Shown piece after piece: positions 15,567 to 23,044 of a DNA stretch of 43,819 nucleotides. Under the pieces are notes generated by a model. That model saw only the letters and a list, made by a program, of their open reading frames with translations. It did not search any database and had not been told where the DNA came from. The translations under genes and the position numbers were made by a program. Every line of letters starts with the position of its first letter. Within the stretch, counting starts at the first letter, position 1. The DNA lies in the NCBI RefSeq assembly GCF_934617235.1, contig NZ_CAKTTZ010000016.1, positions 1 to 43,819 on the forward strand. Reading direction: 5' to 3'. This DNA is from an uncultured Ellagibacter sp. Lineage in GTDB: Bacteria; Actinomycetota; Coriobacteriia; Coriobacteriales; Eggerthellaceae.

Positions 15567-16691
15567 ATGAGCCTTGAAGTAGACATCCGCAAGAAGTTCA
15601 AGGGCTTCGAGCTGTACAACGCGTTTTCCGCCGGGACGGAGACGCTCGGCCTTTTGGGCGCGTCCGGTTGCGGCAAGAGCCTGACTATGCGCTCGATTGC
15701 GGGCATCGAGCGACCCGATTCGGGGAAGATCGTCGTGAACGGCACGGTGTTTTTCGACAGGGCGCCAGGAAGAAGGCCCAAGGTCGACCTGACGCCGCAG
15801 CAGCGCAAGACCGCGCTTCTGTTCCAGAATTACATGCTGTTCCCGAACCTGACGGTGGCTCAGAACGTGGCCGCGGGCATCGGTAAGGACGTTAGCGTGG
15901 CCGACCGCGATGCCGCTGTGGCGTGTGAGCTTAAGCGCTTCGGACTCGAAGGCTTCGACAACCGCTACCCGGCGCAGCTCTCCGGCGGCCAGCAGCAGCG
16001 TGTCGCTCTGGCACGCATGCTCGCGGCGCGTCCGGGAATCCTCATGCTCGATGAGCCGTTCTCCGCGCTTGACGCGCACCTGAAGAGCGTTCTTGAACAG
16101 AACCTCGTGAGCCTGTTCGACGCGTTCGACGGCACTATCCTGTACGTGAGCCACGACATCGACGAGGCGCTTCGCTTCTGCGACCGCATCGCGGTGGTGG
16201 AGGACGGCCACGTCATAGAGATCGGCACGGGCGACGACTTGGTGAACAACCCGCAGAGTCAGGCGGGCATCAAGCTTTCAGGGTGCAAGAACGCGACGCG
16301 TGCGGAATACGTGGACGAGCATCACGTGCGCCTGCCGCGCTGGGGCATCACGGTGGAGATGTCCCGCGAGGTGCCTCGGGACGTTAAGTGCCTGGGTGTG
16401 CGGGCTATCTATCTCGAGCGAGCCGACGGCCCCGGCGAGAACGCCTACCGCGTGCGGGTCGACCGCGTGAGCGATTCGCGCTTCGAGCGCACGGTGCTTT
16501 TGGGCTTCGTGAACGCTTGCCGCGATGAGCGGGAAATCCTCGATCGCAACGAGGACGAGATGAAGTACCTGCACCAGCACATGTTCTGGCGCGTGGACAA
16601 GCTGCGGGCCGACGAGGCAAGCCTTCCCTGCGAGGGGGAGGAGCTTTGGATCCGCATTCCGAAGGATCGCGTCTATCTCGTGTCGAGGTAG
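15567..16691 (+). CDS. modC: Molybdate ABC transporter ATP-binding protein
   Basis: A 374-residue ATPase of the molybdate/sulfate importer class. Walker A is GASGCGKS at 31-38, the signature is LSGGQQQR, and Walker B is ILMLDEPFSALD. The H-loop is in YVSHDIDEAL. The DEPFSALD form and the C-terminal 120-residue accessory domain, which in family members senses molybdate and inhibits transport, fit ModC. The start codon directly follows the modB stop, so the two are translationally coupled. A short hairpin AGGGG/CCCCT at 16733-16745 and the large palindrome at 16769-16857 lie downstream and may end transcription. Confidence 0.93.
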   Translation: MSLEVDIRKKFKGFELYNAFSAGTETLGLLGASGCGKSLTMRSIAGIERPDSGKIVVNGTVFFDRAPGRRPKVDLTPQQRKTALLFQNYMLFPNLTVAQNVAAGIGKDVSVADRDAAVACELKRFGLEGFDNRYPAQLSGGQQQRVALARMLAARPGILMLDEPFSALDAHLKSVLEQNLVSLFDAFDGTILYVSHDIDEALRFCDRIAVVEDGHVIEIGTGDDLVNNPQSQAGIKLSGCKNATRAEYVDEHHVRLPRWGITVEMSREVPRDVKCLGVRAIYLERADGPGENAYRVRVDRVSDSRFERTVLLGFVNACRDEREILDRNEDEMKYLHQHMFWRVDKLRADEASLPCEGEELWIRIPKDRVYLVSR

Positions 16692-16768
16692 CGTTGGCTT
16701 GAGCCGAGTGCGCGGAGCCGTCTCTCACTACGAGGGGCGGCCCCTTTGTCGTTCGAGGGGGTAAGAGT

Positions 16769-16857
16769 CGCGTTCGGGCGCAGGGCGTGTCCCGCGCGCA
16801 GTTCCGCAGCGAAGCGAGGACTGTTTGAGCACGGGATATGCCCTGCGCCCGAACGCG
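16769..16857. repeat. Palindromic repeat, family 1, copy A
   Basis: This 89-bp element has perfect 18-bp outer arms, CGCGTTCGGGCGCAGGGC (16769-16786) and its complement (16840-16857). They enclose a conserved 40-bp core (16784-16823) that itself folds on CAGT...ACTG. The core recurs on the other strand at 19339-19379 and 19767-19807, almost identical, but with different arms. It sits between the convergent modC and AEC genes, where it could act as a bidirectional terminator. Confidence 0.85.
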
Positions 16858-16954
16858 GGAGAGGGACGACCTCGCTTTCCCGTGCCCGAATGCCCCGTGC
16901 CCGAATGCGGGGGCCTCCTTCCAATCCAGACTTCGTCTTCCCGCGCTTCGCCTT

Positions 16955-17890
16955 CTACCCGATGATCATGACGAGAATCGGGATCGTGATAATCGAGAGC
17001 ACGGTGGTGACGAAGGTGCCTTGTGCCATGGTGCGCGAGTCGCCGCCGTATTGGTAGCACAGCATCGTGCCGTTTGTGGCGACCGGCATCGCGCACAGCA
17101 CCACCATGATGTCGATGAGCATCGGGTCGACCGGCACGAGGCGGAAGAGCGCCCAAACGATAAGCGGTGAGATGATGAGGCGCGCGATGGCGGCAACCCA
17201 CAGGCGCGGGCCGCCGATGAGTTTGGTGACCGGCAGATCGGCAAGCGACGAGCCGATGATGAGAAGCGCGCCCGGCGTGGTGAAGGAGCCGAGCGTCTCG
17301 GCGGCGTCGCCGATAATGGGCACGCTGTGCACGTTCAAAAGCGTGAGTACGATAGCGATTGCGCAGGCGATGTTTGCCGGGGTGAGGAAGGTCTTAAGCC
17401 CCATCTTCACCTTTGCGCCGCGGCCGGAGTCCTGCGCGATGAACCAAACGCCCATCGTGAACACGAGGAAGTTGAACGGCAGGTTGAAGATCGAGCCGTA
17501 GATCAGCGTCGAGGGCCCAAAGATAGCCGACAGCACGGGGAATCCGATGAAGCCGACGTTGCCGAAGGTGAGCATGAAGCGGAAGACGCCGCGATGCCCA
17601 TCGCGGACGCCGAGGAGCTTCGTGACGAGGAACGCGAGCGCGGTCATGATGGCGAAGCTTACGATCGACAGTCCCATGGTGATGAGGATCTCGGTCGAGC
17701 CGGGCAGCGAGTCGGCGGTGAGCACCGAGCCTAAAATCATCGCCGGCAGCGCCGTGTTCAGAATGAGTTTGGACAGGCCTTTGTCGATTGCCTTGTCCAT
17801 GATGTGCGTTTTCTTCGCGATATACCCGATCGATATATCGAAGAACAAGATGACCATCGTGCCGAGTATGCTGAGAAATTCGCCGTCCAT
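16955..17890 (-). CDS. AEC family transporter (second copy in the window)
   Basis: A 311-residue auxin-efflux-carrier-type permease with about ten membrane helices. The N-terminus MDGEFLSILGTMVILFFDIS is followed by GYIAKKTHIMD and SKLILNTALPAMILGSVL, the family's first helices with the conserved asparagine and proline. LTFGNVGFIGFPV matches the conserved NxGFxG(F/L)P segment of the sixth-seventh helix region. Start chosen at 17890, where GGAGG lies 9-10 bases upstream; the frame stays open beyond it, but that part overlaps the divergent MFS gene and is not coding. The substrate is probably a small organic anion (family knowledge). Divergent from the MFS gene with about 85 bp between. Confidence 0.88.
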   Translation of the reverse strand: MDGEFLSILGTMVILFFDISIGYIAKKTHIMDKAIDKGLSKLILNTALPAMILGSVLTADSLPGSTEILITMGLSIVSFAIMTALAFLVTKLLGVRDGHRGVFRFMLTFGNVGFIGFPVLSAIFGPSTLIYGSIFNLPFNFLVFTMGVWFIAQDSGRGAKVKMGLKTFLTPANIACAIAIVLTLLNVHSVPIIGDAAETLGSFTTPGALLIIGSSLADLPVTKLIGGPRLWVAAIARLIISPLIVWALFRLVPVDPMLIDIMVVLCAMPVATNGTMLCYQYGGDSRTMAQGTFVTTVLSIITIPILVMIIG

Positions 17891-17975
17891 GCCAGTTGTG
17901 CCTCCGTGTAGGTGATGTGCTTCCAGGAAAAGTGCCGCACGATAATAACGCCGCTCACGCCGCCACAAGAAAAAT

Positions 17976-19247
17976 ATGCAGACCTGTTCGGTGGATGGAG
18001 TAAGCTGTGTCGGCTTAGTGAAGAAGGACGTTTTTGGGACGCCCGATGAAAGGAAGTGGGTGCTCGTGTCGCTGAGGTTTTGGGTTCCGCTTGTGGGGAT
18101 GACGCTTTCGACCTTCGTGTTCAACACGTCGGAGTTCATGCCCATCGGCCTGCTCACCGACATCGCCGCGGATTTCAACATGACCGAATCGGCTGCGGGC
18201 ATGCTCATCTCCGTGTATGCGTGGGCGGTTATGATCTTGTCGTTGCCGCTGATGCTCTGCGTGACGAAGGTGCCGCCGAAGCGGCTGCTCCTCGGGGTGA
18301 TCGCTCTGTTCGGCGCATGCCAGCTGCTCTCGGCGGCATCGGTCAACTTCTGGATGCTTATGGCGGCGCGCATCGGAGTTGCCGCAGCTCATGCGGTATT
18401 TTGGTCGATTATCACGCCGCTTGCGGTGCGCGTGGCGCCCTCTTCGAAGGCCTCGCTCGCGCTTTCAATGGTAGGCATGGGGACGTCGGTCGCCATGATC
18501 TTCGGCTTGCCATGCGGGCGCATGCTCGGCCTTGCCATCGGGTGGCGCGCGACGTTTCTCGTGGTGGGAATCGTGTCGTTTGCCATCGTTGCGTGCCTCG
18601 CGTTCGTGTTCCCCAAGCTCGATGTGGGGAAGCCTTTCACGCTGGGAAAGCTGCCGAGCCTTCTGCGCACGCGCTCGCTTCTGAGCATGTATCTGGTCAC
18701 CATCATCGTGATTACGGCGTACTTCACCGGCTATGGCTACATCGAGCCGTTCTTCCAGCAGGTTGCGGGTCTGCCCGACAATGCGATTACCTTCGCGCTT
18801 GTGCTTTTCGGCGCGGCCGGCCTGGTGGGGAGCTTGCTGTTCGCCCGCTTGGGGCACGTGACGCTTGCGACGTTCATCCGTTTCGCCTGTGTTGGCATCG
18901 GAGCCGCGCTTCTGCTGATGGCCCTCGCGGCGGCGGGTGGCGGGATCACGTCGTGCCTCGTGTGCGTGCTGTGGGGGCTTGCGGCCTCGCTGTTCAACGT
19001 GTCGTTCAACGCCGCCGTCATCAAGTGCGCGCCCGAGGGTGCGAGCTCGGTCGCCATGTCGATGTACTCGGGGCTCTACAACCTTGGTATCGGCACGGGG
19101 ACATGGCTTGGCGGCGTGGTTACTGCGAACGCGGGAATCGGGCTTATCGGGTATGTGGGCGGTGCTCTTGCGCTGGTCGGGATCGCCTACTGCTTCCTGC
19201 GCTTCGTCGGGCTTTTGCGTCAGGTGCGCCATCCATCGATCGGGTAG
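17976..19247 (+). CDS. MFS exporter of the SotB/YdeA type (sugar or drug efflux)
   Basis: A 12-helix major facilitator of up to 423 residues. The stretch FVFNTSEFMPIGLLTDIAAD, then SVYAWAVMILSLPLM and ARIGVAAAHAVFWSI, line up with E. coli SotB, an exporter of arabinose and other sugars in the DHA1 family; a late YSGLYNLGIGTGTWLG segment also matches. The exact start is uncertain. The ATG at 17976 has no ribosome site, while AGGAAG at 18051-18056 would serve GTG codons at 18060 or 18066, giving a start closer to SotB. The export role is inferred by similarity; the true substrate is unknown. After it comes a 730-bp repeat-rich gap. Confidence 0.88.
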   Translation: MQTCSVDGVSCVGLVKKDVFGTPDERKWVLVSLRFWVPLVGMTLSTFVFNTSEFMPIGLLTDIAADFNMTESAAGMLISVYAWAVMILSLPLMLCVTKVPPKRLLLGVIALFGACQLLSAASVNFWMLMAARIGVAAAHAVFWSIITPLAVRVAPSSKASLALSMVGMGTSVAMIFGLPCGRMLGLAIGWRATFLVVGIVSFAIVACLAFVFPKLDVGKPFTLGKLPSLLRTRSLLSMYLVTIIVITAYFTGYGYIEPFFQQVAGLPDNAITFALVLFGAAGLVGSLLFARLGHVTLATFIRFACVGIGAALLLMALAAAGGGITSCLVCVLWGLAASLFNVSFNAAVIKCAPEGASSVAMSMYSGLYNLGIGTGTWLGGVVTANAGIGLIGYVGGALALVGIAYCFLRFVGLLRQVRHPSIG

Positions 19248-19338
19248 GTGCTTGGCGTGCGAGAGCGCCCTTGGTCGCGGCGGCGTACTCGACCTGCGAG
19301 AGCGCCCTTGGACGCGGAGGACATACCCCGTGCTCAAA

Positions 19339-19387
19339 CAGTCCTCGCTTCGCTGCGGAACTGCGCGCGGGACACGCCGCCACGCCC
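19339..19387. repeat. Palindromic repeat, family 1, copy B
   Basis: This core starts CAGTCCTCGCTTCGCTGCGG. It is identical in 40 of 41 bases to copy C (19767) and is the reverse complement of copy A (16784-16823). The flanks (about 19297-19338 and 19377-19400) can pair with each other through many G-T pairs, giving a longer imperfect stem unlike the arms of copy A. Confidence 0.85.
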
Positions 19388-19400
19388 AGGGGCTTGGCGA
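19377..19400. repeat. 24-bp hairpin arm, first copy (second at 19699-19722)
   Basis: The two 24-bp copies are identical. Each can fold on CGCCA/TGGCG with a GCC/GGC inner pair. Copy 1 is the right flank of family-1 core B; copy 2 lies 45 bases left of core C, so the two repeat units share parts in a different order. Confidence 0.7.
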
Positions 19401-19488
19401 TCCGGCTTCGAGCGCCTGATCCGCCCTCATGGGTTGAGCCCCCGTCTTTCAACCCTCTCTTGTCTTGTGGTCGAAAAATCGCTCCCAA

Positions 19489-19677
19489 CCTGCCAGAAAT
19501 CGAGTAGTTTTCATCAACGGGAGGCTCTTGGAAGGCGTTATCCTTCCCTTGCAACTGGCGGTTGCGACGGGAGCGCAAGGAAAAGGCCAGTTCAGCGACA
19601 TTCTTGTCCCCGAGCGGTCTCTCTTTCTCCTTGCGACTTCTTCCCGAGTTGATGAAAACCACCCGATTTCTGGCAGG
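19489..19677. repeat. Long-inverted-repeat element 1 (189 bp)
   Basis: Thirty-base ends at 19489-19518 and 19648-19677 are inverted copies differing at two positions. The outer bases are CCTGCCAGAAATCG and the inner bases TTTTCATCAAC. Both differences are transitions that become G-U pairs in a minus-strand RNA, so such an RNA would be fully paired. The 129-bp interior has CCTTGC/GCAAGG. There is no target duplication and no transposase. It could be a MITE-like remnant or an RNA-structured repeat. Confidence 0.75.
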
Positions 19678-19766
19678 ACCCCCTTTCGAAAATGCACTCC
19701 GCCACGCCCAGGGGCTTGGCGACCTGGCTCGCTTGCCCCAGTCGCGACAGTGGTCCCGTGCCCTGA

Positions 19767-19815
19767 CAGTCCTCGCTTCGCTGCGGAACTGCGCGCGGGG
19801 CACGCCGTCACGCCC
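19767..19815. repeat. Palindromic repeat, family 1, copy C
   Basis: Third copy of the conserved core, in the same orientation as copy B and 428 bp from it. The flanks GCGACAGTGG (left) and the GGCACGCCGTCACGC side (right) again are imperfectly complementary. Confidence 0.85.
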
Positions 19816-19924
19816 GGGGGCGGCGGCTAGGGCGCTGGCAGCTGTGGGCCACCAGTGCCGCTGCGTGACAAGAATTCTCGAATCGTCTTATATGGTAGCG
19901 CTCCGACCACAGTTGTACGGCTTT

Positions 19925-19950
19925 TTGCCTTCTTGGAGTATACTAGGCAA
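19925..19950 (+). promoter_or_regulatory. moaA -10 region inside an inverted repeat
   Basis: TTGCCT (19925-19930) and AGGCAA (19945-19950) flank the -10 TATACT (19939-19944). TTGTAC at 19913-19918 is the nearest -35-like hexamer, though 20 bases away. A protein bound to the repeat would block the promoter. Confidence 0.45.
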
Positions 19951-19977
19951 CTGCGAATGAACTTCTAGGAGGGGAAT

Positions 19978-20979
19978 ATGAAGGACGGCCATGGCCGCGT
20001 AATCGATTACCTGCGTATATCGCTGACGGATCGCTGCAATTTCCGCTGCGTGTACTGCATGCCCGAAGAGGGAGTGCAGCAGCTCTCCCATTTCGATATC
20101 CTGCGAATCGAAGAGGTTGAACAGGCGGTTCGCATTGCGACGACGATTGGCATCAAAAGCGTGCGCCTGACGGGCGGCGAGCCGACAGTGCGCAAGGGTC
20201 TTGTCGGCCTGGTGCGCAACATCGCGGCGATGCCCGAGATCGAAAATGTCTCGATGACCACGAACGGCGTGCTCTTGCCGCGCATGGCTGCCGACTTGAA
20301 GGCGGCGGGGCTTTCGCGCGTGAACCTATCGCTCGACACGCTCGACGCCGAGAAGTTCCACAAGATCACGCGCTGCGGCTCGCTTGACGACGCGCTTCGC
20401 GGCATCGATGCAGCGCTCGAGTCGGGATTTAACCCGGTGAAGATCAACGCGGTTGCGCTTCGATCGCTTGCGGACGGCTTCCTCGATTTTGCCAAGCTCT
20501 CGATTGACCGCCCCTTGCACGTGCGCTTCATCGAGCACATGCCCATCGGCGATGTCTCCGAGGTCGACGGCATCAGCTGGGGCAAAGATGGCGTCATTTC
20601 CTGCGAGGAAGTATTCAACATCATTAACGAAGGCGCCCGCGAGCAGGGCATAGGCGAGCTCGTTCCGGCGGGGGAAGACAAGCCGCTCGGCTGGGGCCCC
20701 GCGGAGTACTACCATTTCCCCAACGCTGCGGGAACGGTGGGCTTCATCAGCCCGCTCTCGCGCCATTTCTGCAGCAAGTGCAACCGCCTGCGCTTGACGG
20801 CCGACGGCAAGCTGCGCCCGTGTTTGTTCTCCGACGTGGAATACGACTTGCGAACCGCGTTGCGCGAAGGCACTGAGGAAGACCAGCGCGCCGTGTTTCT
20901 GCAGGCCCTCGGCGCGAAGCCCGACGAGCACCACGACAAGGTGGGAACCGAGCGCGGCATGAGCCAGATTGGCGGCTAG
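19978..20979 (+). CDS. moaA: GTP 3',8-cyclase MoaA (molybdenum cofactor synthesis, step 1)
   Basis: A 333-residue radical-SAM enzyme that, with MoaC, turns GTP into cyclic pyranopterin monophosphate. The radical-SAM cluster is C20-x3-C24-x2-C27 in DRCNFRCVYCMP. The second cluster is HFCSKCNRLRLT with a third cysteine in LRPC, as required for MoaA. The C-terminus ends in the double glycine needed to activate substrate (MSQIGG). AGGAGGGG precedes the ATG, an unusually strong ribosome site. moaC follows about 105 bp later with a hairpin (20989-21020) between. Together with modABC this completes molybdate uptake and the first pterin step; later moa/moe genes are not in the window. Confidence 0.97.
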   Translation: MKDGHGRVIDYLRISLTDRCNFRCVYCMPEEGVQQLSHFDILRIEEVEQAVRIATTIGIKSVRLTGGEPTVRKGLVGLVRNIAAMPEIENVSMTTNGVLLPRMAADLKAAGLSRVNLSLDTLDAEKFHKITRCGSLDDALRGIDAALESGFNPVKINAVALRSLADGFLDFAKLSIDRPLHVRFIEHMPIGDVSEVDGISWGKDGVISCEEVFNIINEGAREQGIGELVPAGEDKPLGWGPAEYYHFPNAAGTVGFISPLSRHFCSKCNRLRLTADGKLRPCLFSDVEYDLRTALREGTEEDQRAVFLQALGAKPDEHHDKVGTERGMSQIGG

Positions 20980-20988
20980 GTTTTCCCG

Positions 20989-21020
20989 AAGCTGCGCGCT
21001 GCTTTGGCGCCTCGCAGCTT
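20989..21020 (+). terminator. Hairpin between moaA and moaC
   Basis: AAGCTGCG (20989-20996) pairs with CGCAGCTT (21013-21020), with a 16-base loop and then TTCGCC. It is a partial terminator or a stabilising structure. TAGAAT at 21042-21047 after it could be a -10 for moaC. Confidence 0.4.
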
Positions 21021-21084
21021 TCGCCTACCTGCCATTTCGTTTAGAATCTCGGGCGTAAGAGACGTTTTTCGAAAGGAATTCACT

Positions 21085-21597
21085 ATGAGTGGCGATACTC
21101 ATTTGACGCACATCGACGAGAAGGGCGACGTCCGCATGGTCGACGTGTCCCAAAAGCCGGACACCGAGCGCGTTGCGGTCGCGGAGGGGTTCATCTCCAT
21201 GCACCCCGAGACGCTTGCGCTCATCGTTGAGGGCAAGGCTGCGAAGGGCGACGTTCTGGCCTGCGCGCGCGTGGCGGGCGTGATGGCGGCCAAGCAGACG
21301 AGCACGCTCATCCCGATGTGTCATCCGCTGAACATCACGAAGGCCAAGGTGGAATGCACGCCGGTGCTCGAGGGCGAGCGCGAGGACGGTCGCGTGGGCA
21401 TCCACGTTACGACGACGACGGGCGTCACGGGCAAGACCGGCATTGAGATGGAAGCCCTCACGGCGGCGAGTGTCGCGTGCCTTACCGTGTACGACATGTG
21501 CAAGGCGGTCGATCGCGGGATGGAAATCTCCGAGATTCGCCTGCTCAAGAAGGACGGCGGGAAGACTGGCCTGTGGCTTCGCGGGGAATCCGAGTAG
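21085..21597 (+). CDS. moaC: Cyclic pyranopterin monophosphate synthase MoaC
   Basis: A 170-residue enzyme that converts the MoaA product 3',8-cyclo-7,8-dihydro-GTP into cyclic pyranopterin monophosphate. Motifs seen are MVDVSQKPDTERVAVAEG at the start, the pocket IPMCHPL, and the signature GIEMEALTAASVACLTVYDM with the catalytic Lys and Asp region CKAVD. GAAAGGAA precedes the ATG at 21085; the open frame further up to 21004 has no such site. It is paired with moaA. A hairpin terminator follows at 21646-21682. Confidence 0.97.
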   Translation: MSGDTHLTHIDEKGDVRMVDVSQKPDTERVAVAEGFISMHPETLALIVEGKAAKGDVLACARVAGVMAAKQTSTLIPMCHPLNITKAKVECTPVLEGEREDGRVGIHVTTTTGVTGKTGIEMEALTAASVACLTVYDMCKAVDRGMEISEIRLLKKDGGKTGLWLRGESE

Positions 21598-21643
21598 CTG
21601 GAAGCACAAACAGCAAGCCGACCGCTTAACTGAGTCGTTGACT

Positions 21644-21829
21644 GGCGGGTCCGTCCGTGCCTTTTCGCGCGGTTCGGACCCGTACTATTTTCGTGTGCGG
21701 GCGCTTTCTTGTTGATAGGGTTCTCGCACAGTGAAGCTTCGTGTCTCCTGGTGAGCGCTGTTCCGTCGATGCTTTTCGCATGGTTAGGTCCCGCACTTTT
21801 CCGTGCGCAGGTGTTGTTTAAAGGTTCTC
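21644..21829 (+). repeat. Degenerate tandem repeat of a structured unit between moaC and the phosphatase gene
   Basis: Two units of about 80 bp, 111 bp apart, share CTTTTCGC (21661-21668 and 21772-21779), GGTT, a GG-CCCG step, a TTTTC loop and GGTTCTC (21719-21725 and 21823-21829). Unit 2 folds on ATGC/GCAT and GCAC/GTGC; unit 1 keeps loops in the same places with other stem bases, such as CGGGTCCG/CGGACCCG. The whole 349-bp gap (21598-21946) contains no gene. Confidence 0.45.
21646..21690 (+). terminator. Terminator-like hairpin after moaC
   Basis: CGGGTCCG (21646-21653) pairs with CGGACCCG (21675-21682), a perfect 8-bp stem with a 21-base loop, then TACTATTTTC. It is 49 bases past the moaC stop and is part of the first unit of the tandem repeat described separately. 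Confidence 0.5.
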
Positions 21830-21946
21830 TTTCGCGTTCGGCTTGTTAACCTTTCTGCAACGGAAGGCCCTTATGATTAAGTGTTGCTGGCCCAGCCATT
21901 GTGCTGACCTCGGCCGGCATTTCGAAGGATTGGCGAAAGGGGGCTT

Positions 21947-22420
21947 ATGCATCGCATCCTATTTATATGCCACGGCAACATCTGCCGATCGACCATGGCG
22001 CAGTTCGTCATGGAAGATTTGGTGCGCAAGGCTCGTCTCGGCGGGAAGTTCGCAATCGACTCCGCGGCAACGAGCACTGAGGAAATCGGCGAGCTGCCGC
22101 ATCCTGGCACGCTAAAAAAGCTTCGTGAGCAGGGAATTTCCACGCATGCCCACCACGCTCGGCGGGTGCGGGCGAACGAGTACGGCGAGTGGGACCTTTT
22201 CATCTATATGGACAGGGAGAACCTGCGCGGTCTCGAATCGATTTTCGGCAGCGATCCGCAGAAGAAGTTCGTGCGTCTGCTCGACTTTCTTCCCGACGAC
22301 AACCCCCGCCATGGCAAGGACGTGGCCGATCCTTGGTACACCGGCAATTTCGACGCGACTTATCGCGACATCGTCGCCGGGTGTCGCGGTTTGCTCTCGA
22401 AGTTGGAAGGCGAGCACTAG
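21947..22420 (+). CDS. Low-molecular-weight protein-tyrosine/arginine phosphatase
   Basis: A 157-residue LMW-PTP. The P-loop C-x5-R-S is C8HGNICRS15, and the general-acid loop is ADPWYTGNFD near residue 127, so all catalytic residues are present. Family members remove phosphate from tyrosine; the Bacillus relative YwlE acts on phospho-arginine and lies in the ywl cluster whose other members (tsaC, rpiB, glyA, upp) appear at 37.8-43.7 kb here. AAAGGGGG precedes the ATG. It stands alone, with the structured repeat region upstream. No kinase partner is near. The Tyr or Arg choice cannot be settled by eye. Confidence 0.92.
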   Translation: MHRILFICHGNICRSTMAQFVMEDLVRKARLGGKFAIDSAATSTEEIGELPHPGTLKKLREQGISTHAHHARRVRANEYGEWDLFIYMDRENLRGLESIFGSDPQKKFVRLLDFLPDDNPRHGKDVADPWYTGNFDATYRDIVAGCRGLLSKLEGEH

Positions 22421-22577
22421 AGGCCGCCCCGAGAACGCAAGCGCGCGGCCGTGGCGCTTAGGCGGGTTTTCAAAGCGGTCGTTTTGGGATAGCCTGCGCC
22501 TGCAGTGCCGATACCAGTTCCAGGCGCTGTGAATCAGTTGCGGGGCGGGGGATTCGCGAGTGAGTCTTCCGCCCATT

Positions 22578-23042
22578 TTAAATCGCTATTGTTTCGTAGT
22601 CGAGGTTGAAGTCGGTTCTCAGCCAGGTGAAGAAATCGTCGCAGTCGAGCACACGAACGAGGCTGCTTTCGAAGTCCTCCCTGTTCCGGGCGATGATGCA
22701 GTCGGCTTGTATGCTCAGTGCAACTTCGAAAAGGAGTCTGTTTTCGGGGTTCTTCCACGATGACGCGAGCGTTTTGTCGATTTCCCGCTCGCTTACGGCG
22801 AATACGTTCACAAAGGTCCGCAAGCCTTGGATTCTTTCGCGGGTCTCGGGGATTAGCGAGGGCTTCCCCCCTTCGGAAAGGATGTATATCAAATCCGTAA
22901 CCTGGGATGACGGGATCCATAGGTCGAATTCCCCGACTCGTCCGGCAATCATAAGAAGTCGCGCTTGCTCGTAAAACGGTTCTCGTTGGTTGAGGAAATC
23001 GATCACGATGTTCTTGTCGAGAAGCGCTTTGATTATTCCCAT
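22578..23042 (-). CDS. PIN-domain toxin of a type II toxin-antitoxin pair
   Basis: A 154-residue PIN-like RNase of the shorter PIN_3/COG2402-type group. The acidic active-site residues are visible: D9 in LLDKNIVIDFL, E106 in LLFEVAL, D114 and the N120/D123 pair in ADCIIARNREDF. PIN toxins cut RNA (often tRNA or rRNA) and are held inactive by a co-expressed antitoxin. The start follows the antitoxin stop by two bases (TAG-CC-ATG), so translation is coupled. The GC content is lower than in neighbouring housekeeping genes, fitting a mobile module. The target RNA is unknown. Confidence 0.85.
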   Translation of the reverse strand: MGIIKALLDKNIVIDFLNQREPFYEQARLLMIAGRVGEFDLWIPSSQVTDLIYILSEGGKPSLIPETRERIQGLRTFVNVFAVSEREIDKTLASSWKNPENRLLFEVALSIQADCIIARNREDFESSLVRVLDCDDFFTWLRTDFNLDYETIAI

Positions 23043-23044
23043 GG

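Larger units (their letters stand above)
19248..19860. other. Gene-free palindromic-repeat nest between the MFS gene and moaA
   Basis: No credible gene is present. The stretch holds, in order: two similar direct repeats of about 25 bp (19264-19285 and 19297-19320, both reading GAGAGCGCCCTTGG); family-1 core copy B; a 24-bp hairpin-forming arm at 19377-19400; a 189-bp long inverted repeat; the same 24-bp arm again, identical, at 19699-19722; and family-1 core copy C. Short open frames across it (for example on the minus strand at 19449-19811) merely translate the repeats. Confidence 0.8.

Noticed and set aside
14238..16211. A 657-codon open frame on the minus strand opposite modB-modC, and similar long antisense frames (35100-36995 minus, 41463-42806 minus, 7512-8519 minus).
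   Set aside because: They are opposite well-recognised genes, have Arg/His/Ala-rich translations without domains, and are expected in GC-rich DNA where antisense frames lack stops.
17891..18373. N-terminal extension of the second AEC carrier to 18373.
   Set aside because: It overlaps the divergent MFS gene, has no conserved sequence, and a strong GGAGG marks the start at 17890.
19489..19677. An intact insertion sequence.
   Set aside because: There is no transposase frame, the interior is only 129 bp, and no target-site duplication is visible; only a MITE-like remnant or structured element remains possible.
19449..19811. Short open frames across the repeat nest (including a translation starting MKTTRFLAG).
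   Set aside because: They translate inverted repeats and family-1 cores, appear in both directions, and have no ribosome sites or domains.
19248..19860. A CRISPR array in the repeat-rich gap.
   Set aside because: Repeats are few, inverted and irregularly spaced, with no uniform spacers and no cas genes nearby.
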